Source: Pholiota molesta (lineage: Eukaryota; Basidiomycota; Agaricomycetes; Agaricales; Strophariaceae). From it: DNA of 50,860 bases. The position numbers and the translations under genes are program-made. The notes beneath the pieces were generated by a model. It worked only from the letters and a program-made list of their open reading frames with translations, was not told where the DNA came from and did no database searches. This document shows, piece after piece, positions 21,719 to 34,048 of this stretch. The stretch lies in NCBI GenBank assembly GCA_014925825.1, contig JACGCK010000288.1:1-50860 (forward strand), written 5' to 3'. How positions within the stretch are numbered: position 1 is the stretch's first letter; each line of letters opens with the position of its first letter.

Positions 21719-22993
21719 ATGCTCTTGACCGTGCGGATAAGAAGCGGGCTCTTCCACAAGCCGTTCACGCGTCTTTTCCCAGTGCTTTCTCGCGTTATCG
21801 ATCCATCAACTTTCTCATCTAAGAACATGTCCGTCTTCAACGCCTCCCGCCTTGTTGGCAAGACCGTTTTGGTCACCGGCGCTAGCAGCGGTATTGGCGC
21901 CGTAAGTCTAAATCATCGTTAATCGAAGGGCTTGACATCTGACAGCCTCAATCCATAGGCCACTGCAGTTCTGTTTGCCAAAGTGAGAGTGCCCGGGCTT
22001 TGCCTGTTCTCCCAACTTACGTGACGATTTTCAGGGTGGAGCCAATGTTATCCTCCTTGCCAGGAGGGCAGAGGCTCTTGCGAAGGTCGCCGAGGCCTGT
22101 GCTGCCGCTCATAAAGAGTCGGGATTGCAGCAAGGAGGGAAATTTGCATCAATTCAGCTCGACGTATCAGATAAAGCACAGATTGCTGCTCTTTGGACCA
22201 AAGTACCCCAAGAGCTCCGAGATGTTGACATTCTTGGTATGTGTGCAAGAAAAGGGTGTCAAGACAGATATCCAAGTACTCAATATTTGTTTAGTTAACA
22301 ACGCAGGCTTTGTGAAAGGCCTGGAACATGTGGGAGACATCATTGAGGACGACATTGACGCAATGTTCGCCACTAATGTTATTGGTCTCATCGCAATGAC
22401 CCAACTGCTCGTGCGGGGTAAAAGCATTTGTCTGTTCCTTTTAACAATTATCTCTAATATTCCTTGTTAGACTTCAAAAAGAAACAATCTGGCCATGTCA
22501 TTAATCTCGGCTCTATCGCAGGGATTGAACCATATGCTGGAGGGAGCATCTACACTGCTACCAAGCATGCAGTCAACGCATTTACTGGCTCTCTCCGAAG
22601 AGAGCTTGTGAACACTCCCATTCGTGTGACAGAAATTCAACCAGGCAGGCTATATATACCATATTCCCATAACCAAAGAAAATATTTACTGAACTTCATG
22701 TTCTAGGTATGGTCGAGACGGAATTCTCCGTCGTCCGATTCCGTGGAGACGAAGCTGCGGCTAAGAAGGTCTACGAAGGTCTTCAACCATGTCAGTTCCC
22801 TAGATTTGAATGTTCATTCAATCAAACCCTGGCTGATTTCGATCCGTTTTTCTTTCCAGTAACGGCAGAAGACATCGCCGAAGAAATCGTCTGGGCTGCT
22901 GCTCGTCCACCTCATGTCAACATCGCCGATGTCCTTGTGTTCCCAGTCAATCAAGCAAGCGCCGGTATCAACTACAAAGCACCTAAGAAGTAA
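21719..22993 (+). CDS. SDR-family NADP-dependent oxidoreductase (YMR226C/YdfG-like)
   Basis: Seven exons: 21719-21901, 21959-21982, 22035-22236, 22295-22417, 22471-22644, 22707-22790 and 22860-22993. Classical SDR signature in order: VTGASSGIGAATA (cofactor glycine motif), ARRAEAL, LDVSD, LVNNAG, NLGSIAG (catalytic Ser), YTATKHAVNAF (catalytic Tyr-x-x-x-Lys), RVTEIQPGMVETEF. The ARR after strand 2 suggests NADP(H). Closest in pattern to yeast YMR226C and bacterial YdfG, which oxidise 3-hydroxy acids and L-allo-threonine/serine. Intron 22645-22706 begins with GC (CCAG|GCAGGC) rather than GT. Two possible starts: ATG 21719 adds 36 Arg/Ser/Leu-rich residues without acidic residues in the first part, like a mitochondrial presequence; ATG 21827 gives the usual cytosolic length. 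Confidence 0.88.
22645..22706 (+). other. GC-AG intron in the SDR gene
   Basis: The donor reads CCAG|GCAGGC and the acceptor TTCTAG|GTATGG. Only this splice gives QPG-MVETEF, which is conserved in the family. No GT donor nearby restores the frame. Confidence 0.7.
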
Positions 22994-23219
22994 GAAAAAA
23001 CTGATAGGTTGATTGTAATTCCTACATGACTATGCATATATATACAATAGGAAATATGATATCAATGTACGACGTCCGGCCCTGTAGCTAAGTTAGAACT
23101 ATACCCTAAAATCTACAGTGGACATACTAAAATGCGGCTTATGAGGTCGTTAGGTATGAAGATACTTTATATAAATATGGACCATATATCCCAATGACAA
23201 AGAAGTGGGCTACACGGGA

Positions 23220-26200
23220 CTACTTCTTCTTGCTCCTCGCTCTCGTATTCTTAGCTGCCGCTACGACCTCCGCTACAGCTGCGGAAACATCGCTGTCATA
23301 CACAATTTTCTTGACTGTAATATTTTCTTGTACAATATCACTCAGTGGGGAGTCGGCATGAGGGAGATTGCCCAAGGTGTCGAGTCGAAGAGCCTGTAAA
23401 AGCAAGGTCAAGGTCAACACCAAAAGGCCATGGGTTCAGTATTAAGAAATGAACCTTGGCAGTGGGAGCTAAGATACTCTTCAAAGCGCGATTTTCCTTC
23501 AGTGTTTGTCTCGTTCCGAGTTTGACTTCGTCAAGATAAACACTCGTGAAGAGGCCGCGATCCCATTTCACCCTTCGCCTCCGTTCCTCCTCCTCTTCGC
23601 CACTATCTCCAAACAGCCGTGTCCGTTTGAGGTGTCTATATCTTTCTGGAGTTTCGTAATCATCATCCTCTCCTGCCCCTCTCCTATGTTTAGCAAGCCC
23701 CTTTTCCTCCTCATCCTCTGATCCCTGCTCTTCAGGCGCGCTGGAGAATCCGGTATCTGTAGCGCCTTCAACATCACTAGAAGCCATATCTTCGCCACTC
23801 CTTCTCGCTCGCCGGTTCGCTCTCTCCGCTCTTTTCCTATCTCGTTCGTCTTGTTGCCGCTGAAGGATTGTACGTATTTTCACAGCCGGACTTTCTGGCC
23901 TGGTCCTTCCTTGCGGATCACCTCCGTTTCGAGTTTGGCCACTACATATTTTTGATTTTTGACCGTATTCGACACCGTCAAATCTTTGAGAGCCGTCATA
24001 CTCATGCCAGAGAATATATCGTCAGAGCGGAACGTAGGCGCCTTTCGTCGCGTAGAAGTCGTCCTTGAGCTTCCTTCCTGAAATACGTCCTGGGTAGCTG
24101 CGGATCTGCGAGAGCGAGTAGTACGGCGCAAACCAGGAGCATTTACAATAATGGTGTCATCAGAGGTGGAGGCAGTGTTCGAAGGTCCGCAGTGACATTT
24201 GCTTCTTCGATGAGCTGTTCTGATGTTTTCTGTGGCTCGGCCGGTTGATCTTGATCCATGGGGGAGCCAGGCAGTAGATCTGTAGAAATAGGAGGCAATG
24301 GCGGGGGTGATGCTGCCAAGGATGATGACGGGTCGTTGGTTGGTTGTAGCGCTGCGTCGGCAGTAGGCTCGGTTTCAGGCCCAGTTTGTTGGGGTGGTGA
24401 TGGTACCACTACCACAGGAGGCTCTGGATCCATTACACGGCGGATTCGCATAGGCGCCTGAGCCGGTTTCTTGCCTTTTGACACAGCAGTGGGCACAGGT
24501 CCAGGAGTCAAAGCGGGCTGAGCAGCGGGTGGAGGTTCGGATGGTTGAGCGGCAATGGACGGCACCTGGCGTAACATAATGATACGAGGTTTTGCGGGAG
24601 ATTTCTCTGGTTCTCTCTTGCGCTTTAACATTGTACTAGAAGTCGCCGCCGTTACACGGGAGGTGGAGCTTGCTGCGAAGCCTCTTACTGGTTCACGGGC
24701 ATTCTGCCGTGCAACCGACGTATTGTCTGTGACCAATGCTTTCGAAGGAGGCTACGTAATAAATACAAAAATTAGCCTAGCGTTTAGAGTAGATGTATTT
24801 ATTAGAATTTATTCACCTTATGATCAGTGGATGTTGACCGTAAGGTAGTAGCTTTGAGTCCGGTCTTGGGTTCAGGTCGAGCGTAGGGCTTTGTTCCAAT
24901 TCTTGGTATCCTACTAGTTGGTTGCTTTAAGTTAGATTTAATAGGACTGGTTTTGGCCTTGGCTAGACTGTCTTGAGATGGAATGCGCGCAGAGGACGTG
25001 GACGCCTCAGTAGATAAAGATGTTGAGGGTACCAAGGGAAATGGGAGTTTAGCAAGTGTAGTGGGGCGTTCTTGAGATGCTAGTGTGGCCTTTTCCTTTC
25101 CTTTGATGGAGGACCCAAGTCGAAGGAATGGCTCAGCGGATGGTTCTCTGTGAGCAAGAACTCTTTTTATAGGGCTTGCTGGTCGAAGGTTGCTAGATTT
25201 CGTTAAGGCAGGAGCCGTGCTTTCAGTGATCAACACCCTTCTCGCTGGCGTAGATATTGAAGGAAGGGGTGTTCCATTCGCCTGGAGTCCAAGTTTCACA
25301 GCCTTTTCAGGGGAAACATGCCCTTGGGCAATGCCTTCTGCGATAGGAATTCTTCGCGCAGGCGTATTGGTCAAGTCACCCGGCACCGGGGTGGTAATGC
25401 GGAATTTATTTGGCGAAGTAGAATCTTTCGTAGGACTTGCAAAACGAATTGGCCCCATAGAACGGGCAGGCGTACTTGGGGCATCAGCTGGGGGTGAAAA
25501 AACAGAGAACGAAACATAGGCTGTGCATGGGGCGAAGATTCGGCTTGATTTGTAGATAGATCCATATTGGTCCCATCAAGAGTTCATTCGGTGGGACGAA
25601 TGCCAATGTCGAGAGCAGATTCGAAGATGTCGGAGACAATGACCCAAGTTCTCGACGAAATGACAAAGGCACCTTTCCAGGACTCCGATGCCTGACGCGA
25701 ACTATGGTCGAAGTACCAGTAGGAGGGGAAGGTGAGCGTCGCGTCTCTTCTTCGCCTTGTAAACCGCTGTTGAGTTCGTCGATGCTGTCGCGAGTGGGAG
25801 TCGCGAATTTCTTCTTGATCTGAGTCCGAGCAATCGAAGGAGGGACGAATACCGGGGTTACTGGAGTTGGAGTTGGTGTGACACTTCTACGAGGTCGCGT
25901 GGAACGGCGCAAAGGGGTGACCAATAATTCTTCATTTGAAGTAGGCTGAACAATTGACTCCATGCCACTAGGTTGAGTATCCAGAAGCATTATATCGTCT
26001 GATGTTGAGTGATTCAGAATCACAGCAGGGATTTCTACTTGTCTGACAAGTTCTTCTGCGGCTTCAGAGGTGTCGGCAAACATCGGGGACTTGACCCCTA
26101 CATGCGGCTCGGTTGGTAAATTGTCTGAAGTCCCAGCTACGACATCTAATAGCGGTTGAGACGTAGCAGAGATCACAATGCTTGGGGACTGTGACAGTAA

Positions 26201-26999
26201 ATCATCCACAGAGAGTGTGGGTTGAGGCAGAGTAGTCGTCATCCCGCGAAAAGCTCCAGCTTGAGTATACTCTCGTGTGGGTGGGGTTGAAAAAGAATCG
26301 ACGTCAATAAGAGTGTCCTGATCCGCTCGTACATCATTACCCGATGATGGAGTGGACAATAAGAGAGGAGCGGGTAGCTCATTGCGGAATCGAATTAACA
26401 ATGGATTCTCGTCGTCGGTTTCGAGAGCATCATTAATCTTGAGAGACATTAAGTCGGTGTGATAATCAACTGGTCCATCCCGCGAAGTCGTGTGATAAGG
26501 GTCAAAGTCGCGCAACGAGGTCGAAGGGCTTGGCGGTGGTGAGGGATTGTCAAGGGCATGGATTATCTTGTCTGCCAACACCGAAGACGGCTCTACAAAG
26601 CGTCTTCAGGACGAAAGAGACGTACTAAACTTATTGCGACATACCATCCGGCAACAGGTCGCCACCTATTTGTGGAGTTTCAACACCTGCGTCCAGGGTG
26701 TCCCCTGCGTCGTCGTCGGAATCATGAACAAGCTGCGCGACCTGCTCAATATCTCTCTTATCCTCGTCGGATGCCTGTAGCTCCATTGGAGAGGCCGATC
26801 TTATTCGAGGACTAGAGAGCCTTGGAGAACGGCGGACCGCCGCGGGTTGTGGCGGTGGGAAAAGGCTCTTCGAGGCCGCAATGAATTTCCTCTCGGGCGT
26901 CTTGAAAGGGCCAAAATAGACCCGCGCAGATTCTGTATTATATGCATCGCTGTCCGATGCGGACGAGGAAGCTGGAGATGAGGGAGTAATGTCGTCCAT
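23220..26999 (-). CDS. Long disordered protein of unknown function, frame interrupted
   Basis: Start ATG at 26999 (MDDITPSSPASS). Exons by signal: 26999-26645, 26592-24817, 24751-23455 and 23393-23220, about 1150 residues. The N-terminus (VYFGPFKTPERKF, RRSPRLSSPRIRS) and the middle are Ser/Pro/Thr-rich disorder with repeated TPARR(I/V)xI motifs. Conserved-looking parts are at the C-terminus: MTALKDLTVSNTVKNQKYVVAKLETEV, KIRTILQRQQDERDRKRAERANRRARR, an acidic block, VKWDRGLFTSVYLDEV, and ALKSILAPTAK-ALRLDTLGN. Charge and KR clusters suggest a nuclear protein; no enzyme domain is seen. The frame must shift four times inside exons 2 and 3 (near 25573, 25500, 24187 and 23900) to follow the coding-looking sequence, each explained by one missing base, so it is either mis-assembled or decaying. 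Confidence 0.6.
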
Positions 27000-29526
27000 A
27001 GCGTAAGGAAGATTGCACAAGCAAAGCGAGGTAAGGCTTATTAAAATACTCCGTTAAGGTCGCATAAATGACTTGAGGTTCTTGGGCTTATAACTGAAAA
27101 GAAGAAGAAATGGGAGCCTGCACAGCCTAATACCCAAGGAAGGACCAGAACTGAATTTGCAGTGAAAGTGGGAGGAGGAGGATTACAACTTATTCAAACA
27201 ATCACTTTCTCCACGCGCCCAACCAAACACGCTCTCACGTGATCTTAATCGTCAAAACCGCTGCAGCTTTCAAACTTTTAAGTTTCCACCAACTGAGCTC
27301 CCTTACACCCTGCTGCTTCAACGTATGGGACGATGACTCGTGTGCATTGCATACTATACGACATACAAAGTGTGTGGTCAGTCAACCGACTTCCAACTTC
27401 CAAATGTCCCGACAAGTCAACAATTCTGTGTCGGACCACCGATGTAGGCTGAGCGCTGAGCGCTGAGCAGCTGCTTAACTTTGGCCATTCAACTTGGCCG
27501 ATATGCACATTGAATCCAAATGGTTGAAAACTTCTTAATATGGCCGACTTGAAAAAAACTGTGGTTTCTATCAATTTGATAATTTTCGGATGCGCAAACT
27601 CACCTCATCACCTCATGCGTCAGCGCGTCAGCTGTCGTGGTCTTTTGTGGCATCCCCTTTACCCCCCCTATTGTCTGTGGTCACGTCATGCAGCTGGGTT
27701 TCTACTCCGTTTTGAACTCATTTCTCTTCAAGGCAGCTGGCTCCGTTCCGTGATATCCACGCGTTTCAAAGGATGGGAAGTGGCCAATCCTGGATGCAAT
27801 CTTCTTCCTTTACGCTATCCCATGTGGCTGCCCTATGGCTATGTATATCTGGAAGGAGTTTCATTCCGACATCTCTCTATTCCGGAACCCACGCTGTTCA
27901 TCTCATATTTCTCCGCCCGCGACGTCTCCACCATGAGCCTCTAGCATGGACTTTCTGATTATTTCGACGGGAAAATGATCAATCTGTTGTCCTGTTTAAT
28001 TCTTGTTTGCCGCAGAAGCGCTTTCCTAAAGGCTGGAATATCTCTTCCATAAATGCAACTGCCTGCGACCATATCTCTCGGTAGCTTCGTCTTGCTCGCG
28101 GATCATATAGTTATGCGATACTCTTCCTAGTGTGGTCGTAATCCCATGGCCAGGCCGTATGATATGTGTGGCTTTTATTCTTTTATGATTCGAGCTCTCC
28201 CTTCCCCTGTATTTCGCCCAGGTTATCTGGCTTCTGGATCGTTACAGCTGATACAAAAAAAGTCATCAGATGGCTTCAACTTCAGCAATTTCAAGGTGTC
28301 GAAATTGTGCAAGACTTGATCGATTGGTCATTGAAGATAGACCGCACTATCTCTAGTCTTGGAGCATTCTTGTCCGCGGAGTCATCTCAGAAATAAAAAC
28401 TTCTGTCATACTTGCTGCCGATGCCTGGCTGCCGGAACTAAACTTGCTAGGGGTGTCTGCCAGCAACAGGATTCCTTTTTCTCTACCGCTAGTATTTCAA
28501 CTTCTTGGCTATTTCTGGGTAGCTTCTATCATCCTAAACAAATGAAGAAGTGATGTCGGAAGGATCGACGGCGTTCTCCCATCTCACTGCTGCTCACTTT
28601 GAGACTTGGGATCCTAGGATTTCTTTTTCTGAATCGATCCCTAGGTATGGTCCTTTGGGTTTCGACAACCGGTTCCTATCGAAATCGTGTCTTCATTGTC
28701 TCCGAAATGTTATGCTCAGTTTGGGCTCCACTTTTTCCCAATAAAACCTAGCTGAATTTATCGTCTTGATGAACGAACCCCTTCCTGTACATAGCTTCCA
28801 GATATGCCAATTTATTTCCACACAAGTGCAATCTCACCTATATGCCCGTGATATTCAAGTGATATTTAGGCCGAGATTCAATTAACGATGCTAATTTCTT
28901 TTTTTTAATGTTGATCAACATATTGTCCGAAGTGTACCTCAATCTATTCGTCTGAAAGCAATCATCTAATATATGTATGCAAGCCTAGAGGGAAGAGACT
29001 TCATCGACATCGACCAGACTGACCTAACTGTTCTAACCTACAGGAAATTTTTTTTTTTGCATTGACTCAGTACATAAGTAGTATCTCTGAAGGCATGAAA
29101 GCGATTCCACAAAATGAATATTTGCATAAAATTAGTAATGCTGCATGTGAATTTGTCCTCCGATCCGAACCTCCGTCATTTGAGGCCTCGATGGAGGACT
29201 GCCCATCCTTCCCGCCTTCAACGTGAAACGCACCCAATTCAATTAACTGGCGATATACAGCATATAAACCCCATAATTTGATTGAAAATGTTCATCAGTC
29301 AAAATGTTCATCTCCAAAACCGAGAAATGGTCCTCGGGACTCGGAATGTCGACGTCCGGGGGCATCAGCCTGATATCGTGAAATTTACTCTTCTCCGCCG
29401 GCAAATGCTTACTTCGCAGCTTTTTTCTATTCGGCGTTACTGCGCCTGTGCTTCGTAGTGCATGCCTTCTTGCACATCTTCTTCCCACTTCATTCCACCC
29501 GTCTGTACAGTGTAGTACGACAGTCT
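27000..29526. other. 2.5-kb stretch with no recognisable gene
   Basis: Holds the promoter of the minus-strand gene ending at 26999 and, at its far end, that of the first hydrolase. The section 27600-28760 has longer open frames (for example ATG 27619 to 27944) with Trp, Arg and Pro-rich translations but no family resemblance, broken by stops in a way that suggests an old degraded element or an unrecognised non-coding transcript. Poly-T near 29049 and TATA-like words near 28970 are the only motifs. Confidence 0.4.
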
Positions 29527-31310
29527 ATGGGTGCTTTGATCAGCATCGTTGCTGTCGCATTTACCGGTGGGGTATTCTCATTCTCAACCATGTTCAACGC
29601 CAGCGGCACTCCTACAGTCCACTTTGCGGACAAGCCAGCACTCTTACCGGTCAGAAAGGATGATGGAAGCGAAGAGGTCGAAGAAATATCCATAAAAACC
29701 CTGCTGGAGACGAGATGCCCGAGCCTTTTTAGTGAGTTCCAACCAGTGTGGTGGCTACCAAAGTGAGTCTGTAGCCTTTCGCGAACTCGAGTGGTCTGTC
29801 TTACGTGCCTCTCAGTGGCCATTTCCAGACTCTATACTGTGTCACAGGAGACTTTTCCAAGAACGATCAGATGTGGTACATTCGGTGCGCTCAGCTAAAT
29901 TTCTTTCGTTCCCAGTGTCATAAATCTCATGATATAATAGCACATATTTGCGGTTAGCAGAGGGTGGTACTCTGTGAGTTTGGTGTACATTCTCTTATTT
30001 ACCTGAAAATTCAACTTTTCCCAATATCTAGTGGTCTTGATTTTGCTCCCGCAGATCACTCTGCTAAGCTAAAAGACGATACTCCAATCGTTGTTGTACA
30101 GCACGGATTGACTGGAGGTACGTGAACATATAATATTGAACACCAACTTCTTAAGCCAATCACGACCATAGGGTCGTATGAAGCATACGTTCGAGCCATT
30201 CTCAGTCGGGCTTGTGCTCCTGTCAAAGAAGGTGGCCTGGGTTATCGGGGAGTTGTGATTAATTTCAGGGGTTGTACGTCATGAATGTGGTTTCGTCCCT
30301 TTCACTGCTAAGATCGCGCATAATCTTTAGGCGCCGGTGTCCCTGTCACAAGTCCTCTTTTATACTCTGCAGCACATACCAATGATACACGTCAAGCATT
30401 GATGCATATTGCGCAGCTATATCCTAATGCTCCATTGCTGGGACTCGGATTTTCGTTAGGCGCGAACGTTGTCACTCGGTATTTGGGGGAAGAAGGTAAC
30501 CTTTCAAGACTTCACGCGGCCTGCGCGCTCGCATGTGTAAGTTTCTCCGACTCCATAAGTTGTGATCAACATCTTACCTTATTATTTAGCCTTGGGATCT
30601 CAAAGCAAATAATGACGGGTAATTAATCCTTTATTTGGCCTCCATTTTTCATTTTCTTACTTGTTTTTAGTCTGTTGAATTCTTTCACAGGGAAACACAT
30701 CTACTCCAAAGGAATGGGAGGCAATCTCGTGAGGCTTCTGAAGCGTAACCTGGAAGCCATTACCAAAGACCCTACTCACTATGTTGCACAAGCTGCTGAA
30801 AATACGCTAAAGCTAAAGAACCCTACTATATCGGACTTTGATCAAGCATTCACTAGAGTTGGCGGTGGCCCTCCCCCACATTTTCCTTTCCCTGATGCAG
30901 AAGCGTACTATGTCTGGGGATCAAGCCACAAAATGCTGTCTAAAATCACTGTACCATTCCTTGCTATCAACGCTGCCGACGATCCTGTTGTCCAACATGT
31001 ACCAATGGATGGTGAGGGCAACGGACTAGTTGTTATGGAGCTCACTACTGGCGGTGGTCATCTGGGCTGGTTCCAACAAGGAGATGGCTATGTTGATCGG
31101 TGGTCAACGAAGCCTGTGCTTGAATGGTTGAAACTGGTTGGTGATGATGTGGTGCATAGTCCAAAGCAGAAAGGATTGCCTATGTTTACGGATGAGGATG
31201 GGTTTTTGCGCGAGGAAGGAAGGCCTGAGCTTGGCGTCAAGATTATTATTGAAGGAGGTGGAGTTATTGACGGCAATGGGGCTGAGGTTGGAGTGCTGCA
31301 AGGATTATGA
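29527..31310 (+). CDS. Alpha/beta hydrolase, EMB8/YheT (Eht1/ABHD) family, copy 1
   Basis: Eight exons: 29527-29762, 29816-29884, 29941-29973, 30032-30117, 30172-30273, 30331-30536, 30590-30618 and 30671-31310; 466 residues. An N-terminal hydrophobic segment (LISIVAVAFTGGVFSFS) probably anchors it in a membrane. Family order: PALLPVRKDDGS, ETRCPSLFSEFQPVWWLP, PIVVVQHGLTGGS, VVINFRGCAGVPVTSP, GLGFSLGANVVTRYLGEEG (nucleophile Ser in GFSLG), ACPWDLKAN, INAADDPVV (acid) and GGGHLGWF (His). Relatives include yeast Eht1/Eeb1, which make and cleave medium-chain ethyl esters, and plant EMB8. The start was set at the ATG matching MGAL of copy 2; no other in-frame ATG lies upstream. Copy 2 follows 776 bases later with identical exon phases. 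Confidence 0.88.
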
Positions 31311-32086
31311 TCGGATGGATGTGTACTTTCAGGAACAACACTAATACATAGAACTTAGAAATACAGTTATTGTCGGTACTCTCATCTTAGACTATTAAAT
31401 TATTTTTGGAGTGGAAATTCTCAAATTTTCCACTGAGTGCACCATTAATGGATATCTAGGGTGAAGACTTTCAGCAAAAGTTCAAAGAAGTGTAAATGCT
31501 TTGTGAAAAAAAAACAGAAAATGCCGCGGAGGTGACCACAAGACGGCCGTCCGGCATCCTAGCATTCTCACTGTCTCAGGGCCGGCCTATTTACTCTTCA
31601 TGCTCTGACACGCCCAAGCATCAGTTATCTATACCGTGCTAGTCTGTGATTTTCACTCTGTCATCCGCTACCTCGGAGGAGCTCGGAGGCTACTGGCGCC
31701 TTGCTACCGGCAGCGAACGACGCGGGTATCTGACAACATTAACTTGGCCCAAAGCAGCCCAAAGCCACCCAAAGTACAAATCTCCAAGGTCCCAACGTGA
31801 CCTTCTCAAACCTTGAGCTTGATGCTTGATGGACTCATGGAGGTCGCCGAATCACAACCTATACTTACTTATGTGGCACCAGCGTGTTCAAGTCGTCTGG
31901 ATCGCATATGCCTTACTATCAGAAAACTCGCGAAAACATACGACCATGAGCCATTCAAATACTTCTGGGCTGTCCGCGGTGCTGAACTCCGGTCAAGCAA
32001 ACGATGGTCGAAGCGATTTTACTCTGCGCCAGTAGGACACCTCTCTCAGCCGATTTAAAGATGTCACGGTCTCTGATTCCAATCTG
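31311..32086. other. Spacer between the two hydrolase copies
   Basis: Contains the 3' end of copy 1 and the promoter of copy 2. Short tandem CCCAAAG words occur near 31748-31773. No coding potential or mobile element recognised. Confidence 0.4.
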
Positions 32087-33936
32087 ATGTCAATCATGAA
32101 CTACACGTCCCCCATCCAACAACTGCTTCTGGGCGGGAGCGGTCTTGACCAAGACTCTCCGTCGATGGGCGCCCTCTTCAGCCTAGTAGGGCTTGGAGCT
32201 CTTGCATTCTGCGTCGCTTTGGCCACTCAAATACCCGTCGGTAAACATCCAACCATCCATTTCGCTGCAGAGCCGGCTTTATTGCCGGTCCGGAAAGAAA
32301 AGGGCTCCAGTGAAGTCGAGCACGTATCGTTGAGGACCTTGCTGGAAACGAGATGCAATAGTCTCTTCCGTGAATTCCGCGAACTGTGGTGGCTATCCAA
32401 GTACGTCCATAATACATGTTCCCTTTCGCCGTTATTGCGATGTTGAATTACTTTAGTGGGCATTTGCAAACCATGTATTGCATAATGGGAGACTTCTCCA
32501 AGAACGACCTCATGTGGTATAGTCGGTACGTTGCATACGTTCTTCTCTCTGAACGAACAGCTGACGCTTCCTTCATAGGACTTACCTGAGGCTTGCAGAT
32601 GGAGGTACACTGTACGTCCTTATCGTGATTCTATGTATTTGGGCGATTGAAACCTAGTGCTGCAACCTTTAGAGGCCTTGATTGGGCACCAACGGATCAA
32701 TCAACGGTTGCAGATGATGCGCCCATTGTGGTCGTCCAACATGGGCTAACTGGCGGTACGTCACATTCCGATATGTTACTCAAAATATCTCATCCTCTTG
32801 TAGGATCGTATGAAGCTTATGTACGGGCAATCCTAAGTCGGGCATGCGCTCCTCCAGAGAAGGGCGGTTTGGGATATCGCGCAGTCGTGATCAATTTCCG
32901 AGGATGTGAGTCATCGTAACGAAGTCAAAAACACCTCGATTCTAAAGCTTGTTCACTTAGGCGCTGGAGTTCCTGTCACAAGCCCTTTGTTGTATTCGGC
33001 AGGCTTTACGGGGGATACTCGCGCGGCGATAATGTACATCGCACATAAATTCCCCAAAGCTCCGCTTCTCGGCCTCGGCTTTTCCTTGGGCTCCAATGTC
33101 ATTACACGATACTTGGGGGAAGAAGGGGTAGAAAGCCGCATGCATTCGGCGTGTGTGCTTGCATGTGTAAGACCATGTTTTCACGTATCATTGACCTCCG
33201 GCTAACAGGTTTCTAGCCTTGGGATCTTAGGCAGAACAACTATGGGTAAGCACCCGCTCCACAACCAAAAACCACATATTAAATATTTGTTCCTAATAGG
33301 CTTCAGAATTCTTTTGTTGGGAAGCATGTTTATTCAAAGGCACTTGGAGGAAACCTTTTGGCTCTCATGAAGCGACATCTATCTTCTTTGCTAATAGATC
33401 CGGACCATGGCACGGCACAAGCAGCTCAGGAAGCAATCAAACTAAAAAATCCGACACTCGAGAAGCTTGATGACACATTTACCAGGATCGCAGGAGGCCC
33501 TGCGCCATACTGGCCGTTCCCTGACGCGAACGCATACTACGTTTGGTCATCCAGCCACACGATAGTCCACCAGATTACAGTCCCTTTCCTGTCTATAAAT
33601 GCCGCAGATGACCCTGTTGTGAGACACGTTCCTATGGACGGTGGATGGAATGGGTTGGTGGCCATGTGTCTCACCAAAGGTGGAGGGCATCTTGGCTGGT
33701 TCCAGAGGGGACCCGGTTACGTTGATCGCTGGACGACAAAACCAGTAATGGAATGGCTGAAACTCATGGGTCAGGATATTTACCATGATCCTACACCGAA
33801 GGGCCGTCCTATATATACAGACGAGGATGGATTTTTAAGGGAAGAAGGAACGGAAGGTTTGGGGGTCAAAATGGTGGAGGAAGGGATTATTATAGATGGG
33901 AATAGAGGCGAAGATGGAACGACGCAAGGTTTGTAG
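32087..33936 (+). CDS. Alpha/beta hydrolase, EMB8/YheT (Eht1/ABHD) family, copy 2
   Basis: Eight exons: 32087-32400, 32457-32525, 32579-32611, 32673-32755, 32804-32905, 32961-33166, 33217-33245 and 33300-33936; 490 residues. Six of eight exons have the same length, or within 3 nt, as in copy 1, and phases agree throughout, so this is a tandem duplicate. It has a 26-residue longer N-terminus (MSIMNYTSPIQQ...) before MGALFSLVGLGALAFCVAL. Catalytic elements are kept: GFSLGSN, INAADDPVV, GGGHLGWF. Conserved HGLTGG and NFRGCAGVPVTSP are also present. Sequence differences are spread over the protein, with the substrate-side region GGPAPYWPFPDANAYYVWSSSH similar in both, suggesting retained function in both copies with possible divergence in substrate or expression. 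Confidence 0.88.
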
Positions 33937-34048
33937 ACTGGGACACTATTTTCGCCTTGTAACTGTGTAAGCAGTAGATATCATTAGGAGGCAATAGTAA
34001 CGATAGACGCTCGCTCGCCATAGACGGCGGAATAAACCATTGAACGAG

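Noticed and set aside
22601..22706. Read-through of the SDR exon to a stop after QPGRLYIPY
   Set aside because: It would truncate the enzyme before the conserved PGMVETEF; the GC-AG splice restores it.
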